Shown in pieces: positions 1 through 9,293 of a stretch of DNA of 64,000 bases (position 1 is the first letter of the stretch; each line of letters starts with the position of its first letter). The DNA is from Rubrivivax sp. Lineage in GTDB: Bacteria > Pseudomonadota > Gammaproteobacteria > Burkholderiales > Burkholderiaceae_C. Location of the stretch: contig JADYZZ010000053.1 of the NCBI GenBank assembly GCA_020852865.1, positions 22,359 to 86,358 on the forward strand. The letters run 5' to 3'. The notes under the pieces were generated by a model. The model was not told the DNA's origin, made no database searches, and saw only the letters and a list, made by a program, of their open reading frames with translations. The position numbers were made by a program, and so were the translations under genes.

Positions 1-1
1 G

Positions 2-574
2 CTCGCGGAATACACCACCGTCATCCTGCGCGAGGCCGACCGCCTGCAGGCCATGGTCGACGCGCTGCTGGCGCCGCAGCGGCGCGCGCCGGTGCTGGGC
101 GAGGTCAACCTGCATGAGGTGTGCGAGCAGGTGCGCGCGCTCGTGCTGGCCGAGTTCGCGCGCGGCCTCGAGGTGCGGCGCGACTACGACGCCTCGCTGC
201 CCGAGTTCCGCGGCGACCGCGAACTGCTCGTGCAGGCGCTGCTCAACATCGTGCGCAACGCGGCGCAGGCGCTGGCCGCGCGCATCGCGGCGGGCGACGC
301 CTGCATCGTGCTGCGCACGCGCGTGGCGCGCCAGGTCACGCTCGGGCGCAGGCGCCATCGGCTGGCACTGCAATTGCAAGTCGAGGACAACGGCCCGGGT
401 GTGCCCGAGGCGATCCGCGAGCGCATCTTCCAGCCCCTGGTCTCGGGGCGCGAGGGCGGCTCGGGACTCGGGCTCGCGCTGGCCCAGGCCTGCGTGCAGC
501 AGCACGGCGGCACCGTCGCCTGCGACAGCGAGCCGGGCCGCACCCGTTTCGAGCTGCTGATTCCGCTGCCCTGA
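2..574 (+). CDS. glnL: Nitrogen regulation sensor histidine kinase NtrB (3' part only)
   Basis: This is the C-terminal 190 residues of a sensor kinase cut by the window start; the frame is open from base 2. It contains an N box (NIVRNAAQA), a G1 box (DNGPGVP) and a G2 box (GREGGSGLGLALA) of the HATPase domain. The ending QQHGGTVACDSEPGRTRF is typical of NtrB, the kinase/phosphatase that phosphorylates NtrC under nitrogen limitation. The input domain and the catalytic His lie outside the window. Only 26 bp separate it from an ntrC-type regulator on the same strand, which supports the specific call over a generic kinase. Confidence 0.85.
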   Translation, partial: LAEYTTVILREADRLQAMVDALLAPQRRAPVLGEVNLHEVCEQVRALVLAEFARGLEVRRDYDASLPEFRGDRELLVQALLNIVRNAAQALAARIAAGDACIVLRTRVARQVTLGRRRHRLALQLQVEDNGPGVPEAIRERIFQPLVSGREGGSGLGLALAQACVQQHGGTVACDSEPGRTRFELLIPLP

Positions 575-600
575 CCTGCGCGAAGCCGCTGCCGCAACCC

Positions 601-2043
<1,443 letters not shown>

Positions 2044-2112
2044 CGCGCCGGCGCCGGCCGGCCGTGCGGGTCGAGCGGAGTCCGCGCGGGCGTGACTTGC
2101 GGCGTCGCAGGC

Positions 2113-2880
2113 TCAGCGCCCGAGCGTCAGCACCACCGGTGCGTGATCGCTCGGCCGCTCGGCGCGCCGCGGCGCCTTGTCGATGGTGCAGGCCTGCACG
2201 TGCGGCCCGAGCGCCTCCGATACCAGGATGTGGTCGATGCGCATGCCCTGGTTGCGGCGGAAGGCGAGGTTGCGATAGTCCCACCAGCTCCAGCTCCGGG
2301 GCGGCTGCTCGAACAGACGGAACGCGTCGTGCAGACCCAGCGCGAGCAGGGCGCGGAAATGCGCGCGCTCCTCGTCGGTGCAGTGGATCGTGCCGGCCAG
2401 CGCCGCCGGGTCCCAGACGTCGCGGTCCTCGGGCGCGATGTTGAAGTCGCCCATCAGCACCAGCTCGGGCGCGCCGGCGAGCTCGGCGCGCAGCCACTCG
2501 CGCAAGGCGTCGAGCCAGCGCATCTTGTAGGCGAACTTGTCGCTGCCCGGTTCCTGGCCGTTGGGGAAATAGGCGCCGACCACGCGCAGGCTGCCGACGC
2601 GTGCGGCGATGACGCGCGCCTGCTCGTCGGCAAAGCCCGGGATGTTGTGCACGATCTCGGTGGCCGGCTGGCGCACGAGCAGCGCCACCCCGTTGTAGGT
2701 CTTCTGCCCGAAGCAATGCGCCGTGTAGCCCGCGTTCTCGATCTCGCCGTGCGGGAAGCGCTCGTCGGTGAGCTTGGTCTCCTGCAGCGCGAGCAGATCC
2801 ACCGCATGCGTGTCGAGCCAGGCCAGCACCTGCGGCAGGCGCACGGCGAGCGAGTTGACGTTCCAGGTCGCGAGCTTCAT
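2113..2880 (-). CDS. xthA: Exodeoxyribonuclease III
   Basis: A 255-residue exonuclease/endonuclease/phosphatase-fold enzyme that acts on abasic sites and recessed 3' ends in base-excision repair. Visible signatures are MKLATWNVNSL at the start, LQETKLTDE (metal-binding Glu), MGDFNIAPEDRDVWD (catalytic Asp/Asn) and the terminal SDHAPV (catalytic His). Full family length. The start is the ATG matching the family N-terminus; the longer track ORF (to 3942) runs through the cytochrome gene region in another frame and is not coding. Convergent with ntrC across about 70 bp of GC-rich spacer. Confidence 0.93.
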   Translation of the reverse strand: MKLATWNVNSLAVRLPQVLAWLDTHAVDLLALQETKLTDERFPHGEIENAGYTAHCFGQKTYNGVALLVRQPATEIVHNIPGFADEQARVIAARVGSLRVVGAYFPNGQEPGSDKFAYKMRWLDALREWLRAELAGAPELVLMGDFNIAPEDRDVWDPAALAGTIHCTDEERAHFRALLALGLHDAFRLFEQPPRSWSWWDYRNLAFRRNQGMRIDHILVSEALGPHVQACTIDKAPRRAERPSDHAPVVLTLGR

Positions 2881-3008
2881 GAGCAGCAGCCGGCAAAGCG
2901 CCGCGCACGGGCGGCGGCGTGCAGCGCACAGATGACTTGGGGCCGGCCATCGTACAGGGCGCGCGGCAGGGGTCGCCCGCGTCCGCGCAGCGGCCGGCCC
3001 GGCGCGCT

Positions 3009-3491
3009 TCAGCGGCCCGGCGCGAGCGCGAACTGGTAGGTCGCGTGGCAGGCCACGCATTGCGCGAGCGTCGCCGCGAGCTGTTTCAGGGTGTGCTTCG
3101 GATCGCCCAGGCTCTGCGCGTCGAGCGCGATGGCATCGAACTCGCGGTGCACGCCGAAGCCCATCGTCTTGAACTCCAGCGGCAGCTTGGCCACCAGTGT
3201 CCCCGGCACGTCGTGCGCGGCCGCCATGCCCATCGAGGAGGCGGCCGCGGCAGCGGCCTTCATGTCGTCGCGGGCGAGCGCGTCGGTGAGCTTCTGCAAA
3301 CCGACGACGAAGCCGCGCATCTCGGCCAGCACGAAGGCGCGCTCGCCGTCGGCCAGCACGATCGTGCGCCGCCCGTCGGGCGCCGCGACGACCGAGCCGG
3401 CCACGATGAACTTGTACGCCATGCCCGCGATCACCAGCAGCAAGGCGGCAATCACGGCGAGCAGGGTGCGTTGGCGCGCAGCGGGTGTCAT
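3009..3491 (-). CDS. Membrane-anchored c-type cytochrome, cytochrome c'-like
   Basis: A 160-residue protein with an uncleaved-looking N-terminal hydrophobic helix (about 8-30, TLLAVIAALLLVIAGMAY) and a mostly helical periplasmic part. A single haem attachment motif CVACH lies near the C-terminus (about residue 147), as in class II cytochromes c'. The ATG at 3491 is preceded by GGAG with good spacing, which decides the start over the longer open frame. Probably a periplasmic redox or gas-binding haem protein; the ligand and partner cannot be told. It is the last minus-strand gene before the plus-strand catabolic block and is a normal flank gene by base composition. Confidence 0.72.
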   Translation of the reverse strand: MTPAARQRTLLAVIAALLLVIAGMAYKFIVAGSVVAAPDGRRTIVLADGERAFVLAEMRGFVVGLQKLTDALARDDMKAAAAAASSMGMAAAHDVPGTLVAKLPLEFKTMGFGVHREFDAIALDAQSLGDPKHTLKQLAATLAQCVACHATYQFALAPGR

Positions 3492-3726
3492 GCAGGCTCC
3501 TCGATCGGGCGCCGCTGCTGTGCGGCGCAACCGCTTCACAGCCGACCCGCATTGTCCGCGTATGGGACGCTTGCCACGTGCCGCTTGGGCGCTGTCCCCG
3601 CTCGATGGGTTCGCGCGCGCCAAGCACCAGAAGGGCCATGCCGATTGCGCTCGAATGGTATCCTGACGCGTGACTGCACGCCCGTTGTGCCCGAGCCGCG
3701 GTCCGTTTTCCAAAAGGATGTCCGTA

Positions 3727-3951
3727 ATGCGCGGGTCCGAACAGGTTACGCTGGAAGAGGTAAAGGAACGTGCACGCCTGGCGGGCCTCGAGATCCCGCC
3801 CGAGCGCCTGGAGCTGGTGCGGGGTTTCGTGAGTGACGCCCTGCGGCCGATCCGTACGCTCGACAGTGGACTGCTGCGTGAAGTAGAGCCGGCGGCAGTC
3901 TTCATGGCCAGGCCGCAGCCCGGGCCCGACGTCTCTGTTCATGAGTCCTGA
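3727..3951 (+). CDS. AtzG/GatC-like small amidase subunit
   Basis: A 74-residue protein whose pattern (VTLEEVKERARLAGLEIPPE, then a helix ending REVEPAAVF) resembles the short helical subunits that wrap amidase-signature enzymes: GatC of the tRNA amidotransferase and AtzG/DUF4089 of the AtzE complex. The track ORF starts at 3670, but AAAAGG at 3712-3717 lies 9 nt before the ATG at 3727, while the ATG at 3718 would have no spacer, so 3727 is preferred. The stop overlaps the amidase start by 11 nt, consistent with translational coupling and 1:1 assembly. The family call is inferred from pattern and context, since no alignment could be run. First gene of the island. Confidence 0.62.
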   Translation: MRGSEQVTLEEVKERARLAGLEIPPERLELVRGFVSDALRPIRTLDSGLLREVEPAAVFMARPQPGPDVSVHES

Positions 3952-5329
3952 GCTCTGCTGGGCGGGGATTCGTGAGCTCGGGGCGCTGTTCCGTCGGCGC
4001 GCGCTCTCCCCAGTGGACTACGTCAGCGAGATCCTTGGCCGCATCGGCGCAATCGACGAGCGGCTTCACGCGTACGTGACGGTCAGCACGGAGCGCGCAC
4101 TCGCCGATGCACGGGTCGCCGAAGCGGCGTTCCTTCGGGGCGGCGCGGGCCCCCTGACCGGCATACCGATGGCCTACAAAGATCTGTACGCGACGCAGGC
4201 CATCCGTACCGCCGCAGGCTCCGCGCTGTTGGCCGACTGGGTGCCTGACTTCGACAGCACCTGCGTGGCGCGGTTGCGGCAGGCCGGCACCGTGATGGTC
4301 GGCAAGTCGACTACCTATGAGTTCGCCTTCGGGATCCAGTTCGCCGGCCATCACTTCCAACCCGCCCGGAACCCTTGGAACCTCGAACACATTCCGGGCG
4401 GATCGAGCAGTGGTTCCGGTGCAGCCCTGGCCGCCGGGCTGTGCGTGGGCGCGCTCGGTTCCGACACCGGGGGTTCAATTCGCGGACCGGCGGCGTTCTG
4501 CGGCGTCGTCGGCCTCAAGCCGACCTATGGGCGAGTGAGTCGGGCCGGCGTCGTCCCGCTGTCGTGGTCGCTTGACCATACCGGGCCGATGGCGCGATCC
4601 GTCGAGGATTGCGCCTTCCTTCTCCAAGCCATCGCCGGGCATGACCCTGCCGATCCGAGCTCCGCGCGTGAACCGGTGCCGGATTACCTGGCTTCGCTCG
4701 AAGGAGGAGTGAGAGGGCTGCGGATCGGTGTGCTCGGCGACTACTTCTCCGAGCTCGTGGATTGCGAGACCGCAGCGGCCTTCGAGCGGGCCATCGCGGA
4801 ATTCGTGCGACAGGGGGCTGCAGCGCGGCGCGTGGTCATCCCGAGCATGCGTGCGACGCCGAGCTTCATGGTGATCCTCCTCGCCGAGGCCTTTGCCTAC
4901 CACGAGCGCGACTTGCGCGCACATCCTGAGCGCTACGGCGAGGTGCTGCGCGAGAAGCTGATGGCTGGCGGCCTGTTTCGAGCCGATGAGTACGTACAGG
5001 CGCAGAGGCTGCGTGCCCGCATTCGAGCCGACACGGCTCGGGCCTTGCAGGACGTCGATGTCCTTGTGAGTCCGACGGTGCTCGGGACGGCGCCTGCACT
5101 CGAGGCCGTGCTCGACCCCGACTATCCGTTCGCCAAGAGCAACATGGCGCCGTTCAATCTGTCCGGCTCGCCCGCCCTCGCTGTGCCTGTCGGCTTTGCG
5201 GCCAACGGGCTGCCCTTGTCGCTCCAGATCGCGGGCCGCCCCTTCGACGAGGCTGCCGTGCTGCGCGTGGGCCATGCCTACCAGCGCGTGACCGACTGGC
5301 ACTTGCGCCGGCCCTCTGTCGGCTCATGA
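3941..5329 (+). CDS. Amidase signature family hydrolase (AtzE/GatA-like)
   Basis: A 462-residue amidase-signature enzyme. The Ser-Ser-Lys triad is visible: Lys in MAYKDLY (about 80), the Ser-rich segment GGSSSGSGAALAAG (about 150) and the nucleophile region GSDTGGSIRGPAAFCG (about 175), followed by GLKPTYGRVSR. It hydrolyses a C-N amide bond; the substrate cannot be read from sequence. Translational overlap with an AtzG/GatC-like subunit suggests a two-subunit amidase such as AtzEG rather than a stand-alone enzyme. No gatB is nearby, so a role in the tRNA amidotransferase is unlikely. Within the catabolic island it is a good candidate for releasing ammonia or an amine from the substrate or a ring-opened intermediate. 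Confidence 0.85.
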   Translation: MSPELCWAGIRELGALFRRRALSPVDYVSEILGRIGAIDERLHAYVTVSTERALADARVAEAAFLRGGAGPLTGIPMAYKDLYATQAIRTAAGSALLADWVPDFDSTCVARLRQAGTVMVGKSTTYEFAFGIQFAGHHFQPARNPWNLEHIPGGSSSGSGAALAAGLCVGALGSDTGGSIRGPAAFCGVVGLKPTYGRVSRAGVVPLSWSLDHTGPMARSVEDCAFLLQAIAGHDPADPSSAREPVPDYLASLEGGVRGLRIGVLGDYFSELVDCETAAAFERAIAEFVRQGAAARRVVIPSMRATPSFMVILLAEAFAYHERDLRAHPERYGEVLREKLMAGGLFRADEYVQAQRLRARIRADTARALQDVDVLVSPTVLGTAPALEAVLDPDYPFAKSNMAPFNLSGSPALAVPVGFAANGLPLSLQIAGRPFDEAAVLRVGHAYQRVTDWHLRRPSVGS

Positions 5330-5646
5330 GCCGGTCTGCCTTCGGCGGTCTGGTCGCGCACGCAACGATTGCGACGGTGCCGTCGCAGACCACGTGCGCC
5401 GGGTCGGCCAGGGCGCCCTGGGCAAGGAACAGCGCGGCATCTCCGCGCCGCGCGCCGCCAGCCGCGTAGCTGTTCCCGTCGCGGCCGCTCTGCCGCGGCC
5501 GCCCAGGCCATTCCCGCAGGGTGCGGCGGCGCGTTGGCAATCGGGGGCTGTCGATCCTTGTCGCCCTGTGTCGCGACGGCGACAGACTGGGCTTCGCCGA
5601 CCGGGCTACATTGGCCTGCATCAGTGCACAAGGGTGCGGAAGAGCG
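5330..5646 (+). other. Intergenic stretch between amidase and RidA gene
   Basis: 317 bases without a supported gene. On the minus strand a short stretch reads like protein (GDAALFLAQGALADPAHVV) but has no start, no ribosome site and no continuation on either side, so it may be a fossil or chance. No clear promoter or terminator is visible. Confidence 0.4.
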
Positions 5647-6030
5647 ATGGACGTCATCAACCCAGCTTCGATCTGTGCGCCGGCCGGCCTCTATAGCCAC
5701 GGTGTCGTGGCACCGGCTGGCGGGCGCTGGCTGTACGTGTCGGGGCAGATCGGCATGCGGCCGGACGGCACGATGGCCGATGGCTTCGAGGAGCAGGCGC
5801 GCATTGCATGGCGCAATCTGATGGCGGTCTTGTCCGAAGCCGGCATGGGCATCGAACACCTTGTCAAGGTCAACTCCTATCTTGTCGAGCCCTCGCACCT
5901 GCCGTTGCTGGGTAGGGTGCGCGCCGAATTTCAGCCGCGTCCGCCGCCCGCATCCACCTTGGTTTTCGTAAAGGCGCTTGTCCGGCCGGAATGGCTGTAC
6001 GAGGTTGACGCCGTCGCGTTCCACCCCTGA
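5647..6030 (+). CDS. RidA (YjgF/YER057c/UK114) family protein
   Basis: A 127-residue RidA-fold protein: AGLYSHGVV at the N-terminus, LYVSGQIG after it, the central helix QARIAWRNLMAVLSEAGMGIEHLVKVNSYL, and the C-terminal YEVDAVAF strand. Family members deaminate reactive enamines or imines; some in aromatic degradation are 2-aminomuconate deaminases. The canonical RidA Arg in the C-terminal R-x-x-x-P region is replaced by an altered SHLPLLGRVRAEFQPRPPPAS context, so a specialised catabolic role is more likely than housekeeping RidA. Its position between an amidase and two dehydrogenases fits a nitrogen-releasing step. The ATG at 5647 matches the family N-terminus. Confidence 0.8.
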   Translation: MDVINPASICAPAGLYSHGVVAPAGGRWLYVSGQIGMRPDGTMADGFEEQARIAWRNLMAVLSEAGMGIEHLVKVNSYLVEPSHLPLLGRVRAEFQPRPPPASTLVFVKALVRPEWLYEVDAVAFHP

Positions 6031-6280
6031 CCGTGCGACATGGGTCGAGTGGATAACCTTTTCGCTGCCCCCGAGTACGTGCTGGAGCGCAGCGCTTCGC
6101 TTCGCCCTTCCGTTTGTTCGAAGGCGGTCCCTCCATTCGGCGATTCCGGCATTGCGGTGCGTCTGCGTGCACCCCTGCGGCTGTCCTTCGGCTTGCCGTC
6201 CCGCTTCGTGCGGCACCGCTCGGCGGGCGACCGCAAGCTGCTGATCTGGTCCCTTGTCGCCTAGCAGGAAGCCGAGGGCA

Positions 6281-7021
6281 ATGAACGGCAAGGTCGTCAT
6301 CGTCACCGGCGCGGCCAGGGGCATCGGCGCGGCGATCGCGGGGCGGCTCGCCGCCAGGGGTGCCCTATCCGTCATCGTCGACCTTGCGCTTCCGGCGGCA
6401 CAAACCGTCGCCGACGAAATCGTTCGAAGCGGGGGGCGTGCGCTGGCGCTGGCAATGGACGTTTCCGATCGCCGCCAAGTGGATGCAACGATGGCCGAAA
6501 TCGCGCAGCGATGCGGCAGTATCGATATCCTCGTCAACAACGCCGCGATCAACTATGCAACGCCGATAGAGGATGTGTCGGATGAGGAATGGGAAAGGAT
6601 TTTCGCGGTCAATGTCCGCGGCGTATACAACTGCTGCCGGGCCGCGCTCGGCCCGATGAAGGCGCGCCGCTGGGGGCGCATCGTGAACATCAGCTCCTCG
6701 GCGGGCAAGACGGGCGGGCCGATCTCGAGTGTCCACTACTCCGCCTCGAAGGCCGCAGTCATCAGCATGACCAAGTCCTTCGCGCGGCACCTGGCGGATT
6801 TCGGCGTCACGGTGAACGCGGTCGCGCCCGGCGCGGTGGAGACGGACATGGCCCTTCTGCTGTCGGAAGACGACAGACGTCGAGCCGCCCAGGCCATCCC
6901 GCTGCACCGCTTGGCGTCGCCCTCCGAGATCGCGCATTCCGTGGCCTTCCTGTGCTCGGACGAGGCGGCCTATATCACGGGCGAAGTGCTCGACGTGAAT
7001 GGAGGCGCCGTGATGGACTGA
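6281..7021 (+). CDS. Short-chain dehydrogenase/reductase (SDR) 1
   Basis: A 246-residue classical SDR, about the normal length. It shows the NAD(P) motif TGAARGIG (about 9-16), the NNAA structural motif in LVNNAAINYA, the active-site Ser in NISSSAGK, the catalytic YSASK and the C-terminal ITGEVLDVNGG. It would oxidise an alcohol or reduce a ketone of an island substrate; an Asp at the end of beta-2 (VIVDLA) suggests NAD(H). The ATG at 6281 has a GGAAGCCGAGGG region upstream and fits the family start; the track's extra nine residues from a TTG are discarded. Followed 169 bp later by a second SDR. Confidence 0.85.
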   Translation: MNGKVVIVTGAARGIGAAIAGRLAARGALSVIVDLALPAAQTVADEIVRSGGRALALAMDVSDRRQVDATMAEIAQRCGSIDILVNNAAINYATPIEDVSDEEWERIFAVNVRGVYNCCRAALGPMKARRWGRIVNISSSAGKTGGPISSVHYSASKAAVISMTKSFARHLADFGVTVNAVAPGAVETDMALLLSEDDRRRAAQAIPLHRLASPSEIAHSVAFLCSDEAAYITGEVLDVNGGAVMD

Positions 7022-7090
7022 TCGCGGTTTGCCCTGCCGGCGTCGCCGATCGGCGAAGGCCGCGGCAGGAAGGACCCTGCAGTTCGAATC

Positions 7091-7124
7091 GCAGCAGCTT
7101 CCCGATCGCAGCAGCTTCCCGATC
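7091..7124 (+). repeat. Perfect 17-bp tandem duplication
   Basis: Two adjacent identical copies of GCAGCAGCTTCCCGATC lie in the 169-bp spacer between the two SDR genes. It is not long enough to fold into a terminator. It could be a tandem operator or a simple slippage duplication. Confidence 0.85.
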
Positions 7125-7190
7125 GCGCCGACCCCATGGGCATTGCTTTCAGACATCCTTGGCATTCCAGCCGTTCAGACACCTAGTGCG

Positions 7191-8090
7191 ATGACGACGA
7201 TGTCGAAGAAGGCGGACGAACGCGCACCAGCGGCCGGGCGAGTCGCGCTGATCACCGGCGGCGCGGGCGGCATCGGGCGCGCACTCGTCGAGGCATTCGT
7301 CGAGGCCGGCGCGACCGTCGTCGCGGTGGATGCCCATGACGTGGATTCCGGTTCGGGCAGTTCGGATCGACTCGTCTGGCGTCGAACCGATGTCTCGTCG
7401 CCCGACGAGATCGGGAGCTTGATCGACGCCGTGGTGCGGGAGTTCGGACGACTCGACATCGTCATAAACAACGCCGGCGTGGCCCACGTGGACCCGCTGG
7501 GTGCGATCGATTTCGGGCGCTGGGCCGAATTGATGGCCGTGAATGTCACGGGAGCCGTCGCCTGCGCCGATGCCGCCGCCCCGCACATGATGCGTGCGGG
7601 CTGGGGGCGCATCATCAACCTGTCCTCCGTATGGTCGCTCGTTGGTGCGCAGACGTACTCGGCCTACGGCGCTTCGAAAGCCGCGATCCGGCAGCTGACG
7701 AAGATCTGGGCCGCGGAACTGGCACCCTACGGCGTCACCGTGAACAGCATCTGCCCGGGCTGGGTCAAGACTCCGTTGCTGAGCCGCTTCGTCGATCGCC
7801 TGGCAGCGCTGCATCGACAGCCGGTCGAGAACGTGCTGCGTGAAGTCCTGCACCTGGTGCCGCAGAAACGCTTCCTCGATCCCGCGGAGATCGCGCATGC
7901 CGCGCTGTTTCTCGCGTCGGACATGGCGCAGGGCATCACCGGCACCGATCTCGTGATCGACGCCGGGATGTCCAGCACGCTGCCGGACGGCCTGTTCACT
8001 CGGCCGGTCCGGGGCGACGTGGATTATTCGAAGATCAAGAGTGAGATTTACGGCGAAGGTCTGCAATCCGATCAGGAGGCGAGCAAATGA
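7191..8090 (+). CDS. Short-chain dehydrogenase/reductase (SDR) 2
   Basis: A 299-residue classical SDR. The cofactor motif TGGAGGIG follows an unusually polar 18-residue lead, then INNAGVA, the catalytic Ser in LSSVWSL and YGASK. Asp after beta-2 (VAVDAHD) suggests NAD. The protein has about 35 extra residues at the C-terminus after the usual ITGTDLVIDAGM, ending in a charged tail. The ATG at 7191 is chosen because the upstream 54 residues of the track ORF are low in plausible protein content and include the 17-bp duplication. Its stop overlaps the next start by 4 nt (ATGA), so it is translationally linked to the binding-protein gene. Confidence 0.83.
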   Translation: MTTMSKKADERAPAAGRVALITGGAGGIGRALVEAFVEAGATVVAVDAHDVDSGSGSSDRLVWRRTDVSSPDEIGSLIDAVVREFGRLDIVINNAGVAHVDPLGAIDFGRWAELMAVNVTGAVACADAAAPHMMRAGWGRIINLSSVWSLVGAQTYSAYGASKAAIRQLTKIWAAELAPYGVTVNSICPGWVKTPLLSRFVDRLAALHRQPVENVLREVLHLVPQKRFLDPAEIAHAALFLASDMAQGITGTDLVIDAGMSSTLPDGLFTRPVRGDVDYSKIKSEIYGEGLQSDQEASK

Positions 8091-9262
8091 GCACTACGTT
8101 TCGGCATGGGTGGTCGCGGTGGGCGGCTGTCGCGATGTTCCTGGTTCTGGCGGTGCCGGCGAGTTGGGCCCAATCGAACGCGCCGATCAAGGTCGGGAGC
8201 ATCTTCTCGGTGACGGGCGGCGCGGCGTTTCTGGGCGACTACATGAAGAAGACGGTCCAGATGTACATCGAAAAGCAGAACAAGGAGGGCGGCATCAACG
8301 GGCGGCAGATCGAATGGTATGTCTACGATGCGGCGAGTGACGTCACCAAGGGCGTCATGGCCGCGAAGCGGCTCGTCGAGCAGGACGGCGTGTCGATCGT
8401 CGTGGGGGACGGCAACAGCAGCGCCGTCGCCGTCGCACTCGCGCCGATCTTCGAGAATGCGAAGGTCCCCTTCGTCAGCCTGTCGGGATCGAAGCTGATT
8501 GCCACGCCGATCGAGAAGAAGCACTGGGTCTTCAAGGCGGTGCAAGAGGATACGGACGGCGTCATCAAGTCGATCCAGTTCTGGAAGAGCAAGGGCTACA
8601 AGCGGATCGCGTTCCTCACCGACACTTCGGGCTGGGGCAAGAGTGCGAAGGAGGAATTCGAGCTGCACCTGAAGGGCACCGGCATCGAAGGCGTTGCTTG
8701 GGAGGAATTCGATCCCGCAGCGACGGATCTCACGCCGCAACTCGTCCGCATCAAGGCGAAGAACCCCGAAGTGATCATCTGCTGGACCGTGACCCCGGCA
8801 GGCGTCGTCTTCCTGAAGAATGCCCAGCAACTGGGGATGGGCGATATCGTCTTCATGCACGGCCAGGGTTTCGTCGATGAACGCTACATGAAGATGGCCG
8901 GGAGTGCGGCGGAGGGCCTGTTGCTGGTGGGTTTCCGTTTCTCGGTGCTGGATCAGTTGCCGGCGAACGATCCGTTGCGCAAGTCCATCGAGAAGTACAT
9001 CGGCGAATACGAGGCGTACTTCGGGGCGAAGCCGACTTTCTACGGCACCAACGGCTACGACGGGATCCATCTCGCGCTCGCCGCCCTGAAGGCGGCCGGG
9101 GACGACAAGGCGAAATTGAGGGATGCGCTCGAGAACATCAAGGGGTTCGTCGGCACTCAGCGCATCCACAGCTTCTCGCCGACAAACCACCGAGGCGGCT
9201 CGCCGGATACGATGACGATCATCAAATGGGCGAACGGACGTTGGAACATGGTCTACTACTGA
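8087..9262 (+). CDS. ABC transporter periplasmic binding protein 1 (Leu/Ile/Val-type)
   Basis: A 391-residue Peripla_BP_6 type binding protein with an N-terminal signal peptide (hydrophobic WAAVAMFLVLAVPASWA, cleavage expected after SWA). The mature start KVGSIFSVTGGAAFLGDYMK is typical of amide/branched-chain amino acid binding proteins that feed LivHMGF permeases, a family that also takes up aromatic acids, urea and amides. It is paralogous to the protein at 10343 with long matching stretches (for example GGINGR and YDAASDVTK). AGGAGG lies ahead of the start, and its ATG overlaps the SDR 2 stop. The duplication suggests uptake of two related substrates or a divided sensing/uptake role. Confidence 0.87.
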   Translation: MSTTFRHGWSRWAAVAMFLVLAVPASWAQSNAPIKVGSIFSVTGGAAFLGDYMKKTVQMYIEKQNKEGGINGRQIEWYVYDAASDVTKGVMAAKRLVEQDGVSIVVGDGNSSAVAVALAPIFENAKVPFVSLSGSKLIATPIEKKHWVFKAVQEDTDGVIKSIQFWKSKGYKRIAFLTDTSGWGKSAKEEFELHLKGTGIEGVAWEEFDPAATDLTPQLVRIKAKNPEVIICWTVTPAGVVFLKNAQQLGMGDIVFMHGQGFVDERYMKMAGSAAEGLLLVGFRFSVLDQLPANDPLRKSIEKYIGEYEAYFGAKPTFYGTNGYDGIHLALAALKAAGDDKAKLRDALENIKGFVGTQRIHSFSPTNHRGGSPDTMTIIKWANGRWNMVYY

Positions 9263-9293
9263 CCCGATCGTAGATTCTTACAGCGAGGTTCAT

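Noticed and set aside
3645-3670. Sigma-70 promoter (TATCCT) ahead of the island
   Set aside because: No acceptable -35 at 16-18 bp spacing.
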